The notes beneath the pieces were generated by a model that saw only the letters and a program-made list of their open reading frames with translations, was not told where the DNA came from and did no database searches. Positions 8,682-16,819 of a DNA stretch of 64,000 nucleotides are shown one piece after another. The position numbers were made by a program, and so were the translations under genes. Numbering within the stretch: position 1 is the stretch's first letter; each line of letters opens with the position of its first letter. Source of the DNA: DATMAM01 sp035559995 (GTDB lineage Bacteria; Desulfobacterota; Binatia; UBA9968); assembly GCA_035559995.1 (NCBI GenBank), contig DATMAM010000031.1, forward strand, positions 62,001 through 126,000. Reading direction: 5' to 3'.

Positions 8682-9860
8682 ATGGCGAAAACGTTCAAAG
8701 AGATTATGGAGGAGGCGAGGCGGGAAGTTAAAGAGCTCTCCCCTGCCGAGGTGAACGATCTTCTTCAGAAGGATGGAAAGCACATTCTTCTCGACGTGCG
8801 GGAGAGAGAGGAGTACCGCGAGGGCCATCTGGAAGGCGCCCTTTCGCTACCGCGCGGCTTTCTCGAAATCCGCGTGGAATCGGCTGTTCCCGACAAGTCC
8901 GCCCCTATCATCGCCTATTGCGCCGGCGGCGTGCGCTCGCTGCTGGCCGCCAAGGCGATGAAAGAGATGGGGTATCAAAACGTCATCTCGATGGCCGGCG
9001 GCTACACGGCGTGGAAAACAGCCGGTTACAAATGGGTTCAGGATCGACAATTCACCCAGGAGCAAGCCACGCGCTACAGCCGCCATTTTCTCCTGCCGGA
9101 GGTCGGCGAGGAGGGACAAGCCAAGCTGCTCGATGCCAAGGTGCTTCTGGTCGGCGCCGGTGGTCTGGGCTCGCCTGCCGCGTACTATCTTGCCGCTGCC
9201 GGCGTAGGGACGCTAGGCATCGTGGACAACGATGTGGTTGATCTTTCCAACTTGCAGCGGCAAATCCTGCACGCGAACGATCGCCTGGGCATGCCGAAGA
9301 CCGAATCGGCGAAAAAAACGATCAACGCGCTTAATCCCGACGTCCGCGTGATTGGTTATCAGGAGAAGCTTACGTCGCAGAACATCATGGGCATTATCAA
9401 AGACTACGATATCGTGGTAGACGGCTGCGACAATTTTCCGACGCGCTATCTGGTCAACGACGCCTGCTTCTTCGCGAAAAAGCCCAACGTCCATGGCAGC
9501 ATCTTCCAATTCGAAGGCCAGGCTACCGTTTTCTATCCAGGAAAAGGCCCGTGCTACCGCTGCCTGTACCCCGAGCCGCCTCCGCCGGACATGGCTCCAA
9601 GCTGTCAGGAAGCGGGAGTGCTCGGCGTGCTGCCCGGACTGATCGGCGTGATTCAGGCTCTGGAAACGATCAAGCTGATCATCGGCAAGGGTGAGTCGCT
9701 GGTCGGGCGGCTGTTGTGCTTCAACACGCTCGGGATGGAGATCACCAATTTGAAGCTGCAGGCCGACCCGGCCTGCCCGCTGTGCGGCGAAAAGCCAACC
9801 ATCCACGACCTGATCGACTACGAAGAGTTCTGCGCCGTGCGCGCCGCGCACGCCGCTTAG
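8682..9860 (+). CDS. Rhodanese-ThiF/MoeB fusion (E1-like sulfur-carrier adenylyltransferase)
   Basis: 392 residues; the ATG follows an AGGAGG site. Residues 20-118 are a rhodanese domain with active-site C80 in Y-C-A-G-G-V-R-S and the A-G-G-Y-T-A-W tail. Residues 130-390 are a ThiF/MoeB E1-like domain: R-Y-S-R-H-F-L-L-P-E, the nucleotide loop G-A-G-G-L-G-S, and D-N-D-V-V-D-L-S-N-L-Q-R-Q. Two Cys pairs, C291/C294 and C365/C368, bind zinc. Such proteins activate the C-terminal Gly of small sulfur carriers (MoaD/ThiS-like) and load sulfur on them for molybdopterin, thiamin, tRNA or cysteine synthesis. Here the rhodanese is N-terminal; in MoeZ and MOCS3 it is C-terminal. Its carrier protein is not in the window. 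Confidence 0.9.
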   Translation: MAKTFKEIMEEARREVKELSPAEVNDLLQKDGKHILLDVREREEYREGHLEGALSLPRGFLEIRVESAVPDKSAPIIAYCAGGVRSLLAAKAMKEMGYQNVISMAGGYTAWKTAGYKWVQDRQFTQEQATRYSRHFLLPEVGEEGQAKLLDAKVLLVGAGGLGSPAAYYLAAAGVGTLGIVDNDVVDLSNLQRQILHANDRLGMPKTESAKKTINALNPDVRVIGYQEKLTSQNIMGIIKDYDIVVDGCDNFPTRYLVNDACFFAKKPNVHGSIFQFEGQATVFYPGKGPCYRCLYPEPPPPDMAPSCQEAGVLGVLPGLIGVIQALETIKLIIGKGESLVGRLLCFNTLGMEITNLKLQADPACPLCGEKPTIHDLIDYEEFCAVRAAHAA

Positions 9861-9890
9861 CTTAGCTATAGCGAAGCGCACATCCCAACC

Positions 9891-9927
9891 GCGAAAGGCC
9901 GATTCAAAATCGGCCTTTCGCTTTTTT
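9891..9927 (+). terminator. Intrinsic terminator after the rhodanese-ThiF gene
   Basis: A perfect 13-bp stem (9891-9903 with 9909-9921), a 5-base loop and six Ts at 9922-9927 form a textbook rho-independent terminator 30 bases after the stop codon. It lacks a T tract in the opposite direction, so it acts on plus-strand transcription only. Confidence 0.95.
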
Positions 9928-10044
9928 GGTCTTCTTGCGCGCGCGCGATCGCATGGGAAGGGCCGCTTGCGAGTCGTCGGCGTCGGCGCGATGCCTCGAC
10001 CTCGCTCAGGCGCGGAAGTCGCGCCCTGCGCCGTCCTTTCTTAT

Positions 10045-10764
10045 TTATAAGTACGGGCTTTTCTGCGGGCGGATCGTAATATCGGTGGGGCAGCAGGTCG
10101 GCGAGCTTGTGAGGACAAACACGACCGCTCGCGCGACGTCCTCGGGGCGGATCATCTTCTGGCGGTTCAACGGCGCGCTCTGGGGGATCAAGGGCGTGTC
10201 GACGTAGCCGGGATGAATCGCGCACACCTTGATGCCGTATTCCCTCACCTCCTCAAAGAGCGATTCCGTAAAGCCGATCAAGCCAAACTTCGAAGCAGAA
10301 TAGGCGGCGACATTCGCCTGGCCCGTTTTCCCGGAGATCGAGCCGATGTTGACGATGGCTCCAGCCCCCTTTGCGATCATCGTAGGCAAAACCAGCTGGG
10401 CCAGGAGCATCGGCGCGCGCAAATTGACGCGGAAGGTTTCGTCCCAATCCTCCACGCGCGCCTTGATAAGCGGCGCCTTTTTCCCCCATCCGGCGTTGTT
10501 CACGAGATAATCGATCGTCCCCCAGCGGCCCAAGGTCGCTTCGACCAGGCGCCGCGCATCGCCGTCGCGCGTTAGGTCCGTGGGAACGGCCAGACATTCC
10601 CCTCCTGCCGCTTCGATCTCCGTCTTTGCCTCGCTCAGCCGGTCCTCGCTCCGCGCCGCCAGGCTCACGCGGCAACCGCCGGCGCTGAGCTCACGCGCGA
10701 TCGCCCGGCCGATTCCCCTGCTCGCGCCCGTGACGATCGCGACCTTCCCGGTAAAAGGCTTCAT
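10045..10764 (-). CDS. Short-chain dehydrogenase/reductase
   Basis: A 239-residue classical SDR, an NAD(P)-dependent alcohol/ketone oxidoreductase. It has T-G-A-S-R-G-I-G for the dinucleotide near residue 12, N-N-A-G, a catalytic Ser in N-I-G-S-I-S-G and Y-S-A-S-K. The ATG at 10764 gives a normal SDR N-terminus; the longer upstream frame lies inside the neighbouring gene. The C-terminus (I-T-I-R-P-Q-K-S-P-Y-L) resembles the 3-ketoacyl-reductase-like subgroup. It is third in a cupin / SnoaL-like / SDR operon, with 17 bases before it. The substrate is unknown. Confidence 0.87.
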   Translation of the reverse strand: MKPFTGKVAIVTGASRGIGRAIARELSAGGCRVSLAARSEDRLSEAKTEIEAAGGECLAVPTDLTRDGDARRLVEATLGRWGTIDYLVNNAGWGKKAPLIKARVEDWDETFRVNLRAPMLLAQLVLPTMIAKGAGAIVNIGSISGKTGQANVAAYSASKFGLIGFTESLFEEVREYGIKVCAIHPGYVDTPLIPQSAPLNRQKMIRPEDVARAVVFVLTSSPTCCPTDITIRPQKSPYL

Positions 10765-10781
10765 AAGGTTCGGCGGTCGTT

Positions 10782-11207
10782 CTAATGCACGGTCCGGCTT
10801 CCCGGCGGGACCGGCGGATTTACGACCGTGGAGCCATGATGGTGAATCATGAACCAGCGCGCGGAATCTTTCTCGAACAGATTCGTCGCCAATACCACGC
10901 CGTACGACCTCTCCCCGTCGATCTCGCTGGTGAGATTCTCGTACTGGGTGACCCAACCCACCGTTCCTCTTATCTCGGCGTGCACCTCGGTCAAAACAAT
11001 ATTGATGCCCTGCGCGTTCTCAAAGATCCGTCTCCAGCTCGACATGACGGCTTCCCAGCCGCGCAGCAATCCCCAGCCGGGATGAAAGCACTGGATATAA
11101 GCCGCCCTTCGCCACACCGCCTCCATTTGGCGGATATCCAGGTCCTGGAAAGCGCGGTAAAACGACTCGTTAGCCTTGAGGAGCTCGTCGAGATTCGGAG
11201 CTTGCAT
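10782..11207 (-). CDS. SnoaL/NTF2-like small protein
   Basis: 141 residues with the signature of the SnoaL-like / NTF2 cone fold: L-L-K-A-N-E-S-F-Y-R-A-F, then M-E-A-V-W, W-G-L-L-R-G-W-E-A-V, and W-F-M-I-H-H-H-G-S at the end. Members bind small hydrophobic ligands and act as isomerases, hydratases or stress-related proteins. It starts 6 bases after the cupin gene and is followed closely by the SDR, so all three should be one transcript. The biochemical activity cannot be assigned. Confidence 0.8.
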   Translation of the reverse strand: MQAPNLDELLKANESFYRAFQDLDIRQMEAVWRRAAYIQCFHPGWGLLRGWEAVMSSWRRIFENAQGINIVLTEVHAEIRGTVGWVTQYENLTSEIDGERSYGVVLATNLFEKDSARWFMIHHHGSTVVNPPVPPGSRTVH

Positions 11208-11213
11208 AGTGCC

Positions 11214-11540
11214 TCAATGCGCCGGCTTCGGCGCCATGAAAACGAGCAGCATCAATCGTTCCGGGCCGGGGTTGGCGACGCCGTGCCTTTGACCGGAGAG
11301 GGCTATCGCGATCTCGTTCGTACTCAGCTCCTTTTCCGCGTCGCCAATTTGAAAACGCCCTTTTCCCTGCACGACGTAATAGATCTTATCGGATCCCTCG
11401 TGCGTGTGCGGCGCCTGGGCCTGCCCGGGCTCAAAGCAGTACAGGTCGCAAAACATGCGGCTCGTTTCAAAGATGCCGTTTTTTCTCATCTTGTCCGGCG
11501 CAAACTGCGCGACGTCCGCGAGTTTCTTAAAATTTTCCAT
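11214..11540 (-). CDS. Single-domain cupin
   Basis: 108 residues. The ATG at 11540 is chosen because GAGGA lies just upstream and the cupin fold begins there; the longer frame runs into the divergent thiI promoter region. Motif 1 is P-H-T-H-E-G-S-D-K-I-Y-Y-V-V-Q-G (metal ligands His, His and possibly Glu/Asp), and motif 2 contains G-Q-R-H-G-V-A-N. A metal-binding beta-barrel dioxygenase, isomerase or sensor are all possible. It is first in the operon with the SnoaL-like and SDR genes and divergent from thiI. Confidence 0.82.
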   Translation of the reverse strand: MENFKKLADVAQFAPDKMRKNGIFETSRMFCDLYCFEPGQAQAPHTHEGSDKIYYVVQGKGRFQIGDAEKELSTNEIAIALSGQRHGVANPGPERLMLLVFMAPKPAH

Positions 11541-11763
11541 AGGCGTCCTCCATCGACGGTATAGCACATTCGACCGCCCGCGCGTAAGCTTCAGCTGCGA
11601 CGAGCCGTGTTCGGGCGCGGTCCCGTTTGGACTTTTTTGCATGCCGTAATCGGCGTTCACGGCCGGAAAGTCGCCAAAATTTTTCTTGCCAGAGTCCCGC
11701 GGGAGCTTTTCCAACTTCTCGCTTTCCCTTACGACCCCCGGCGCGATATGGTATTTTTTCGCC

Positions 11764-12966
11764 ATGCGGTGCGTTCTGGTCCGCTATCACGAGATCGCGC
11801 TCAAAAAAGGCAACCGGCCGTACTTCCTGAGACGGCTCAAGCAAAACGTCGCGCTCGCCCTGCGCGGCCTCGGCGTGGCGGAAATCAAAACATTGCCGGG
11901 GCGCCTTGCCGTTTTGTTTGACCGGGAGCCCGACGAGGCGGAGGTCGCGCGCTGTTTACGGTCCGTCTTCGGCATCGCCAACTTCTCGTTCGCCGAGCGA
12001 ACGGCGCCGGACCTCGAAGCCCTGAAAGCGAGGATTCTCGACTCGCTGGATGGCGCACGTTTTGGCTCCTTTCGCGTCGCCGCCAAACGGGCGGACAAGA
12101 GCTTCCCGATGACTTCTCCGGAAATCAATCGGTCGCTTGGCGCCGCGGTCAAGGCGAAAACGGGGATGCGCGTGGATCTCGAGGCGCCGGAGTTGACCAT
12201 TGAGGTCGAAATTCTTCCGCACGAGGCGTTTTTCGCCTTGAACCGGATTCAAGGACCGGGCGGGCTTCCCGTCGGCGTCACCGGCAAGGTCCTCGCGTTG
12301 ATTTCCGGCGGCATCGATTCCCCGGTCGCCGCCTATCGGATGATGCAGCGGGGCTGCCGCGTCGCGTTCGTCCACTTTCACGGCGCGCCGTACCTCGATC
12401 GGACATCCCAGGACAAAGTGCGGGCGCTCGTCAGGCTGCTGGTGCGCCACCAATTTTCGGCGCGGCTCTATCTCGTTCCGTTCGGCGAAATCCAGCGGCA
12501 GATTGTCGCCGCGGTGCTCCGCCCGCTGCGCGTCGTGCTCTACCGCCGCATGATGCTCCGCATCGCCGAAGGGATCGCGCGCCGCGAGCGCGCCCAGGCG
12601 CTCGTCACCGGAGAAAGCCTCGCGCAGGTCGCGTCGCAAACTCTCGAGAACCTGGCGGTCATTGGCGAGGCCACCGCGCTACCGGTTCTCAGGCCCCTTG
12701 TGGGCATGGACAAACAGGAAATCGTCGATCAAGCGCGCGCGATCGAAACGTTCGAGATCTCGACGATTCCCGATCAGGATTGTTGCCAGCTTTTTGTGCC
12801 CGCGCATCCCGCGACGAAGGCGAACTTGGCCGAGGTGCGCAAGGCGGAAGAGCTATTCGATGTCGCCGCGATGACGGAGCTGGGACTCAAAGGGGCGTCG
12901 GTCGAGGAGTTCCATTTGTTCGACCCTAAGGCAGCTCGCGAATCGCCTGAATCCGATCCGCAGTAG
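11764..12966 (+). CDS. thiI: tRNA 4-thiouridine synthase / sulfurtransferase ThiI
   Basis: 400 residues with the ThiI order: N-terminal ferredoxin-like domain (V-R-Y-H-E-I-A-L-K-K-G-N-R), THUMP domain to about residue 165, then the PP-loop pyrophosphatase domain with S-G-G-I-D-S at 181-186 adenylating U8 of tRNA. There is no C-terminal rhodanese, as in Bacillus-type ThiI, so persulfide must come from another protein; the rhodanese-ThiF protein at 8.7 kb is one candidate. Expected homology ends around E-E-F-H-L-F, and the last 14 residues are antisense to the decayed M48 gene, so the native stop seems to have been lost. No clear ribosome site is seen at the ATG. Confidence 0.88.
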   Translation: MRCVLVRYHEIALKKGNRPYFLRRLKQNVALALRGLGVAEIKTLPGRLAVLFDREPDEAEVARCLRSVFGIANFSFAERTAPDLEALKARILDSLDGARFGSFRVAAKRADKSFPMTSPEINRSLGAAVKAKTGMRVDLEAPELTIEVEILPHEAFFALNRIQGPGGLPVGVTGKVLALISGGIDSPVAAYRMMQRGCRVAFVHFHGAPYLDRTSQDKVRALVRLLVRHQFSARLYLVPFGEIQRQIVAAVLRPLRVVLYRRMMLRIAEGIARRERAQALVTGESLAQVASQTLENLAVIGEATALPVLRPLVGMDKQEIVDQARAIETFEISTIPDQDCCQLFVPAHPATKANLAEVRKAEELFDVAAMTELGLKGASVEEFHLFDPKAARESPESDPQ

Positions 12967-13358
12967 CCGGATGCGTCGACAGAAAACCACCTCCGCCGCC
13001 GCCGGCTTGCAGTATCCACTCTAGCGCCTCAATCATGACTTCTTTTCGATAACCCGCGCGGCGGAGGATTTCGACGCCGTGGCGGTCCCCTCCTACTCTT
13101 CGGAGCGGCTGTAACCTCTCCCCGCGAGGACCTGACCGAGAATCGACACGCCGATCCGGAGACCGGCGCCCAATACCTGAGCGCGCGCGCGACGTGACCG
13201 AGGTCGTCGTGCGCGACTTCATGGGCGAGCACGCCTCGCAGCTGGTCGTCGGTCGCGGACACAAGCAAACCGGTTGTCACGAGAAACTTGCGGGCGCCGC
13301 CAACGCCGGCGCCGGCAGGCACGGGGGACCTGCCCTCGAGAGGCTGGCGTCCCTCCGA
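12926..13358 (-). pseudogene. Decayed M48-family metallopeptidase
   Basis: Three reading frames must be joined to see the peptidase. Frame one gives F-L-V-T-T-G-L-L and the zinc motif H-E-V-A-H-D-D-L-G-H. A second frame gives A-Q-V-L-G-A-G-L-R-I-G-V-S-I-L and Y-S-R-S-E-E, then a TAG stop where Tyr-Glu-Ala-Asp would follow. A third frame gives D-R-H-G-V-E-I-L-R-R-A-G-Y and the terminal S-T-H-P-A-T-A-D-R-I-Q-A-I. Two frameshifts, one stop and a missing N-terminal half make this a real pseudogene rather than one sequencing slip. Its remnant begins immediately after the SPFH gene stop and its 3' end overlaps thiI by 41 bases. It was probably once co-transcribed with the SPFH gene. Confidence 0.88.
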
Positions 13359-14306
13359 TTATCTCGTCAGGGGCGCGGCAACGGAGGGAGCCGCGGTGCG
13401 ATTGAAGATGCTCGTCGCAAGAGCGATCATCGAGCCGATGTCGCTCAGGTTAGCGGGGAGGATCAGCGTGTTGCCGGCCTTTGCAAGCTCGCCGAACTGC
13501 GAGAGATATTGCTCCGCGACGCGAAGCTGCACCGCCTCTTGGCCGCCCGCCGTCTGGATCGCTTCCGCGACCCTGCGAATTCCTTCGGCAGTTGCGCTGG
13601 CAATCGCGAGAATCGCCGCTGCTTGCCCTTCGGCCTCGTTGATCTGCTGCTGCTTTTTGGCCTCGGACGCCTTGATCACCTGCTGCTTTTCTCCCTCGGC
13701 GTTGTTGATGACGGCGTCGCGTTGACCTTCCGACGTCAACACCAGCGCGCGCTTTTCGCGCTCGGCGCGCATCTGCTTTTCCATCGCGGCCAGGACGTCT
13801 TGCGGTGGGGTGATATTCTTGATCTCGTAGCGCATCACTTTGATGCCCCAGGGCTCCGATGCCTTGTCGAGTTCGCTAACCACCTGGGTGTTGATGTTGG
13901 TCCGCTCCTCGAAAGTGCGATCCAGCTCGATTTTGCCGAACTCGCTCCGCAGGGTTGTCTGCGCGAGCTGCGAGATGCCAAAGATATAGTCCGCGATGCC
14001 GTAAGACGCGCGTTCGGGATTCAGCACTTTTAAATACAGCACGCCGTCAACCGACACCTGAACATTGTCTTTGGTGATGCATACCTGCGGCGGTATGTCG
14101 ATCGCCTGTTCCTTGAGCGAGTGTTTGTAGCGCACCACGTCCAGAAACGGCACCATGAGGTGAAAACCCGCCCCCAGCGTGCCCGCGTACCTACCTAACC
14201 GTTCGACGACATAGGCGCTCTGTTGCGGGACCACGACAGCCGTTTTGGCAACGACGATGAGCGCCAAAACGGCGAGCACCAGAACAACGATCAATCCGCC
14301 AGTCAT
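13359..14306 (-). CDS. SPFH/band-7 (stomatin-like, paraslipin/QmcA) membrane protein
   Basis: 315 residues: an N-terminal membrane helix (5-25), then the SPFH domain with V-P-Q-Q-S-A-Y-V-V-E-R-L-G-R-Y and R-S-E-F-G-K-I-E-L-D. A long coiled-coil follows, rich in Glu/Ala/Lys (A-E-G-E-K-Q-Q-V-I-K-A-S-E-A-K). These proteins oligomerise in membranes and organise or guard membrane proteases. A GGAGG site precedes the ATG at 14306. It sits 22 bases after an NfeD gene, the classic SPFH-NfeD operon, and was followed by an M48 peptidase that is now broken. Confidence 0.93.
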   Translation of the reverse strand: MTGGLIVVLVLAVLALIVVAKTAVVVPQQSAYVVERLGRYAGTLGAGFHLMVPFLDVVRYKHSLKEQAIDIPPQVCITKDNVQVSVDGVLYLKVLNPERASYGIADYIFGISQLAQTTLRSEFGKIELDRTFEERTNINTQVVSELDKASEPWGIKVMRYEIKNITPPQDVLAAMEKQMRAEREKRALVLTSEGQRDAVINNAEGEKQQVIKASEAKKQQQINEAEGQAAAILAIASATAEGIRRVAEAIQTAGGQEAVQLRVAEQYLSQFGELAKAGNTLILPANLSDIGSMIALATSIFNRTAAPSVAAPLTR

Positions 14307-14328
14307 ATTTGAACCTCCGCTTTCGCTC

Positions 14329-14763
14329 TCAAGCCGCGCTCACCCAGAGCGTCAATCCTTCCACGCGCTCTACTTTGCACCGCTCGCCCCGCGCCAGTGG
14401 CCTCCCGCCGATGTTTCTCGCGCTCCACGCGGCGCCGCGCATCTCGGCCTTACCGATAGCCCCGGCCGGGATTTCTTCCAGAACGATAGCGGTCTCGCCT
14501 ATGAGGCTATCGACATCGCCGCGCGGCGGCGCCTGGGTCATTTCCACAAGGCGATCGCGAAAGAGCCAGAGAGCGACGAGAGAGATCGCGGTGAACAAGA
14601 TCCACTGAAACCACAGCGGCCCTGCCAGCCCGAAGCCCGCCAGAATCCCCACGACGATCGCGCCGACGCCGAAGAAAATGATGTAAAACCCGCCCGGCGT
14701 CACCAGCTCGCCCAGAAAAAGAAACAAGCCGAGTAAGAGCCAAACCCACCATTCCATGTTCAT
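14329..14763 (-). CDS. NfeD-like membrane protein (short form)
   Basis: About 144 residues. The ATG at 14763 is chosen because GAGGG precedes it and the membrane region starts at once (W-W-V-W-L-L-L-G-L-F-L-F-L-G-E-L). Two to three transmembrane segments cover residues 5-75, followed by an OB-fold domain with G-E-T-A-I-V-L-E and G-E-R-C-K-V-E-R-V-E-G-L-T-L-W-V, typical of short NfeD (YbbK-type) proteins. It is the partner of the SPFH protein encoded next and likely helps anchor or regulate that assembly. Confidence 0.88.
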   Translation of the reverse strand: MNMEWWVWLLLGLFLFLGELVTPGGFYIIFFGVGAIVVGILAGFGLAGPLWFQWILFTAISLVALWLFRDRLVEMTQAPPRGDVDSLIGETAIVLEEIPAGAIGKAEMRGAAWSARNIGGRPLARGERCKVERVEGLTLWVSAA

Positions 14764-14907
14764 GCCACGACCCTCGGAAGCGGCCGCTGCGACGCCAAAT
14801 CCAGCGCCGAGGGTAGCCAACTCAAGCGGCTGTGTCAAATGAAGCCGGCCGGCTGGGCGTGGGTCCGGATCGCGACGCGCGTCAGAACGCGGAATTCGCC
14901 GGCCGCT

Positions 14908-15438
14908 CTACGCGAGCGGCTCCAGGCGCACGGAATGAATCACGACGGCCTCGACGGGAACGTCCCGATGAAAGCCGCGGCTGGTCGTTCTTACGGTCTC
15001 GATTTGTCGCACGACGTCGAGACCCTCGATGACCCGGCCGAAAACCGCGTAGCCGTATCCTTCGGCCGACGCGTCCCGATGATCGAGAAAATCGTTGTCG
15101 TTTACGTTGATAAAAAATTGCGCGGTCGCGCTGTCGACGACGGCCGTGCGCGCCATCGCGATGGTGCCCCGCTTGTTCTTTAAGCCGTTGGTCGCTTCGT
15201 TTTTGATCGGGGAATGGGTGGACTTCTGCCGCATCGCCGCGTCAAAACCCCCTCCCTGGATCATAAACCCCGGTATCACGCGATGAAAAATTAGCCCGTC
15301 ATAGAACTTCTCGCCCACGTAGCTAAGGAAATTTTTAACCGTAATCGGCGCCCGGTCGGCAAAAAGTTCGATGCGGATGTCGCCCTTCGACGTGGTCATC
15401 AAAACTGTGGGATTTCTGGTCTTCGGCTCGTTGGTCAT
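14908..15438 (-). CDS. ppiB: Cyclophilin-type peptidyl-prolyl isomerase
   Basis: 176 residues, a cytoplasmic-type cyclophilin without signal peptide. Active-site residues are in F-H-R-V-I-P-G-F-M-I-Q-G-G-G, then S-A-T-A-Q-F-F-I-N, and the C-terminal half has Y-A-V-F-G-R-V-I-E-G. It catalyses cis-trans isomerisation of peptidyl-proline bonds in protein folding. AAGGAC lies upstream of the ATG. It is 71 bases downstream of the YvlD-like gene on the same strand and might belong to the end of the long leftward transcript. Confidence 0.93.
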   Translation of the reverse strand: MTNEPKTRNPTVLMTTSKGDIRIELFADRAPITVKNFLSYVGEKFYDGLIFHRVIPGFMIQGGGFDAAMRQKSTHSPIKNEATNGLKNKRGTIAMARTAVVDSATAQFFINVNDNDFLDHRDASAEGYGYAVFGRVIEGLDVVRQIETVRTTSRGFHRDVPVEAVVIHSVRLEPLA

Positions 15439-15509
15439 CGTTCAGTCCTTTCGCAAGCCTTGTCCGCACCACCATGACACAGGCGCGGCCGTTTTGCCGT
15501 CAAAAGCGA

Positions 15510-15851
15510 TCAATCGCCGGGAATGAGCAGGCTCAGCAATGCCGATATGATGCTGAACGCGAGCGCGCCGAAAAACGCGGACCAGAAGCCGCCGACCTCA
15601 AACCCCTCGACGAACGACGCCACGAGCCAGAAAAGAAGCGCGTTAATGACAAACGTAAACAGCCCGAGCGTGAGAATATTGATCGGCAAGGTCGCGATCA
15701 GGAGAACGGGACGGATCACCGCGTTGACGAGCCCCAAGATCAGGGCGGCGATGAGCGCGGCGCCGAATCCCGCGACCTCAATCGAAGCGAACAGATGAGC
15801 GATCAGCAAAAGCGTGACCGCATTGATCAGCCATCGCAGGATGAGTCTCAT
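15510..15851 (-). CDS. YvlD/phage-holin-IV-like small membrane protein
   Basis: 113 residues made almost entirely of four transmembrane helices, with the family motif L-G-L-V-N-A-V-I-R-P-V-L-L and P-I-N-I-L-T-L-G-L-F-T. This chromosomal family is named after mycobacteriophage holins but is widespread without phage context; its function is unclear (membrane stress or envelope). Its ATG overlaps the stop of the preceding gene as ATGA, so translation is coupled. Confidence 0.85.
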   Translation of the reverse strand: MRLILRWLINAVTLLLIAHLFASIEVAGFGAALIAALILGLVNAVIRPVLLIATLPINILTLGLFTFVINALLFWLVASFVEGFEVGGFWSAFFGALAFSIISALLSLLIPGD

Positions 15852-16819
15852 AGATAGTGCTGGATCTCTTGGAGACTTGCGGGAAAAAATAGCTCTTCGA
15901 TCTTGGGGCGCGTTCCGATCATGCCTTGCTCGTGCTCGTAGCGCACGACCGCCTCGAGCGCGGCCCTGTTCGCGTTAAGGCCGTACGGCCACGGATCGGG
16001 ACCGAAAATCGCTTCCTGTTCCTGGAGCAACGCCTGCACCCAGACCAGAGCGAAGCTGCGCGGATCCTTCATGCGCAAGTAGCACAGCTCTTTGGCCTTC
16101 TGGAAAGCCTGCATCAAATTCACCGCCAGCCACGGGTGCCTCTCGAGAATGTGATTCTTTACGACGACCGTGTGCATGATCGGGAAAATCCCGCTCTTTC
16201 GGTAGTACTCGATCTCGGCCGACTTGGGATCGGGAAACAGCAGCGCGACCCTGGGCGATCCCTTGCGGATCGACGGCAAGGTTTCGGGGTAGAGCGCGCC
16301 TTCCAGTTCGCCGTCTTCGAGCATCCGATCGATGTTCTTTCCCCTGGGAACACGACGGACGTTCATCCAGGGCGCGGGCTCGAACGGGATATCCTCTTCC
16401 TCCTGGCACCACCACTCGATCGATCTCAGCTCCACACCGTAATGGTCCTGGAGAATCCCGCGCATCCATAAACCCGCCGAATTCTGCAGTGTGTCCAGGC
16501 CGACGCGCTTGCCGTTGAGATCCGACGGCTTTTCGATGCCACAGCCGGTCCGCTTGACCATGTACCCGTGCCGGAACCGCCGGTGCGGAAACACCGGGAT
16601 CGCGCTATAGGGTTTCTTCCGCTCCCAGCAGAGGAGGTAAGCCACCAGGGAAAGCTCGCACACGTCGAACTCTTCGTGGCGCAGCATCCGGCCGTGCCTT
16701 TCCGGCGAGGCCATGGTCAAGACGTTCAGCTCAACGCCGGCCGGCTGCACGACTCCCTCGATCAACGGCCGCAACAGATCGTAATCGCCGCACGCCAGCG
16801 TGAGTTTAACCTTCGCCAT
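15848..16819 (-). CDS. Dihydroxyphthalate-decarboxylase-like / periplasmic-binding-fold protein
   Basis: 323 residues from the ATG at 16819 (GGGAGG upstream). The sequence A-C-G-D-Y-D-L-L-R-P-L, then D-L-N-G-K-R-V-G-L-D-T-L-Q-N-S-A-G-L-W-M-R-G-I-L matches proteins annotated as 4,5-dihydroxyphthalate decarboxylase, which share the type-2 periplasmic-binding fold. No signal peptide is present, so it acts in the cytoplasm or is a soluble enzyme. Its start overlaps the mocA stop by 14 bases and its stop overlaps the YvlD-like start, so it is translationally coupled on both sides. Decarboxylase and ligand-binding roles are both possible. Confidence 0.75.
   Translation of the reverse strand: MAKVKLTLACGDYDLLRPLIEGVVQPAGVELNVLTMASPERHGRMLRHEEFDVCELSLVAYLLCWERKKPYSAIPVFPHRRFRHGYMVKRTGCGIEKPSDLNGKRVGLDTLQNSAGLWMRGILQDHYGVELRSIEWWCQEEEDIPFEPAPWMNVRRVPRGKNIDRMLEDGELEGALYPETLPSIRKGSPRVALLFPDPKSAEIEYYRKSGIFPIMHTVVVKNHILERHPWLAVNLMQAFQKAKELCYLRMKDPRSFALVWVQALLQEQEAIFGPDPWPYGLNANRAALEAVVRYEHEQGMIGTRPKIEELFFPASLQEIQHYL

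Noticed and set aside
15510..15851. Holin-like gene as a sign of prophage
   Set aside because: The YvlD/holin-IV family is chromosomal and widespread; no other phage gene lies nearby.
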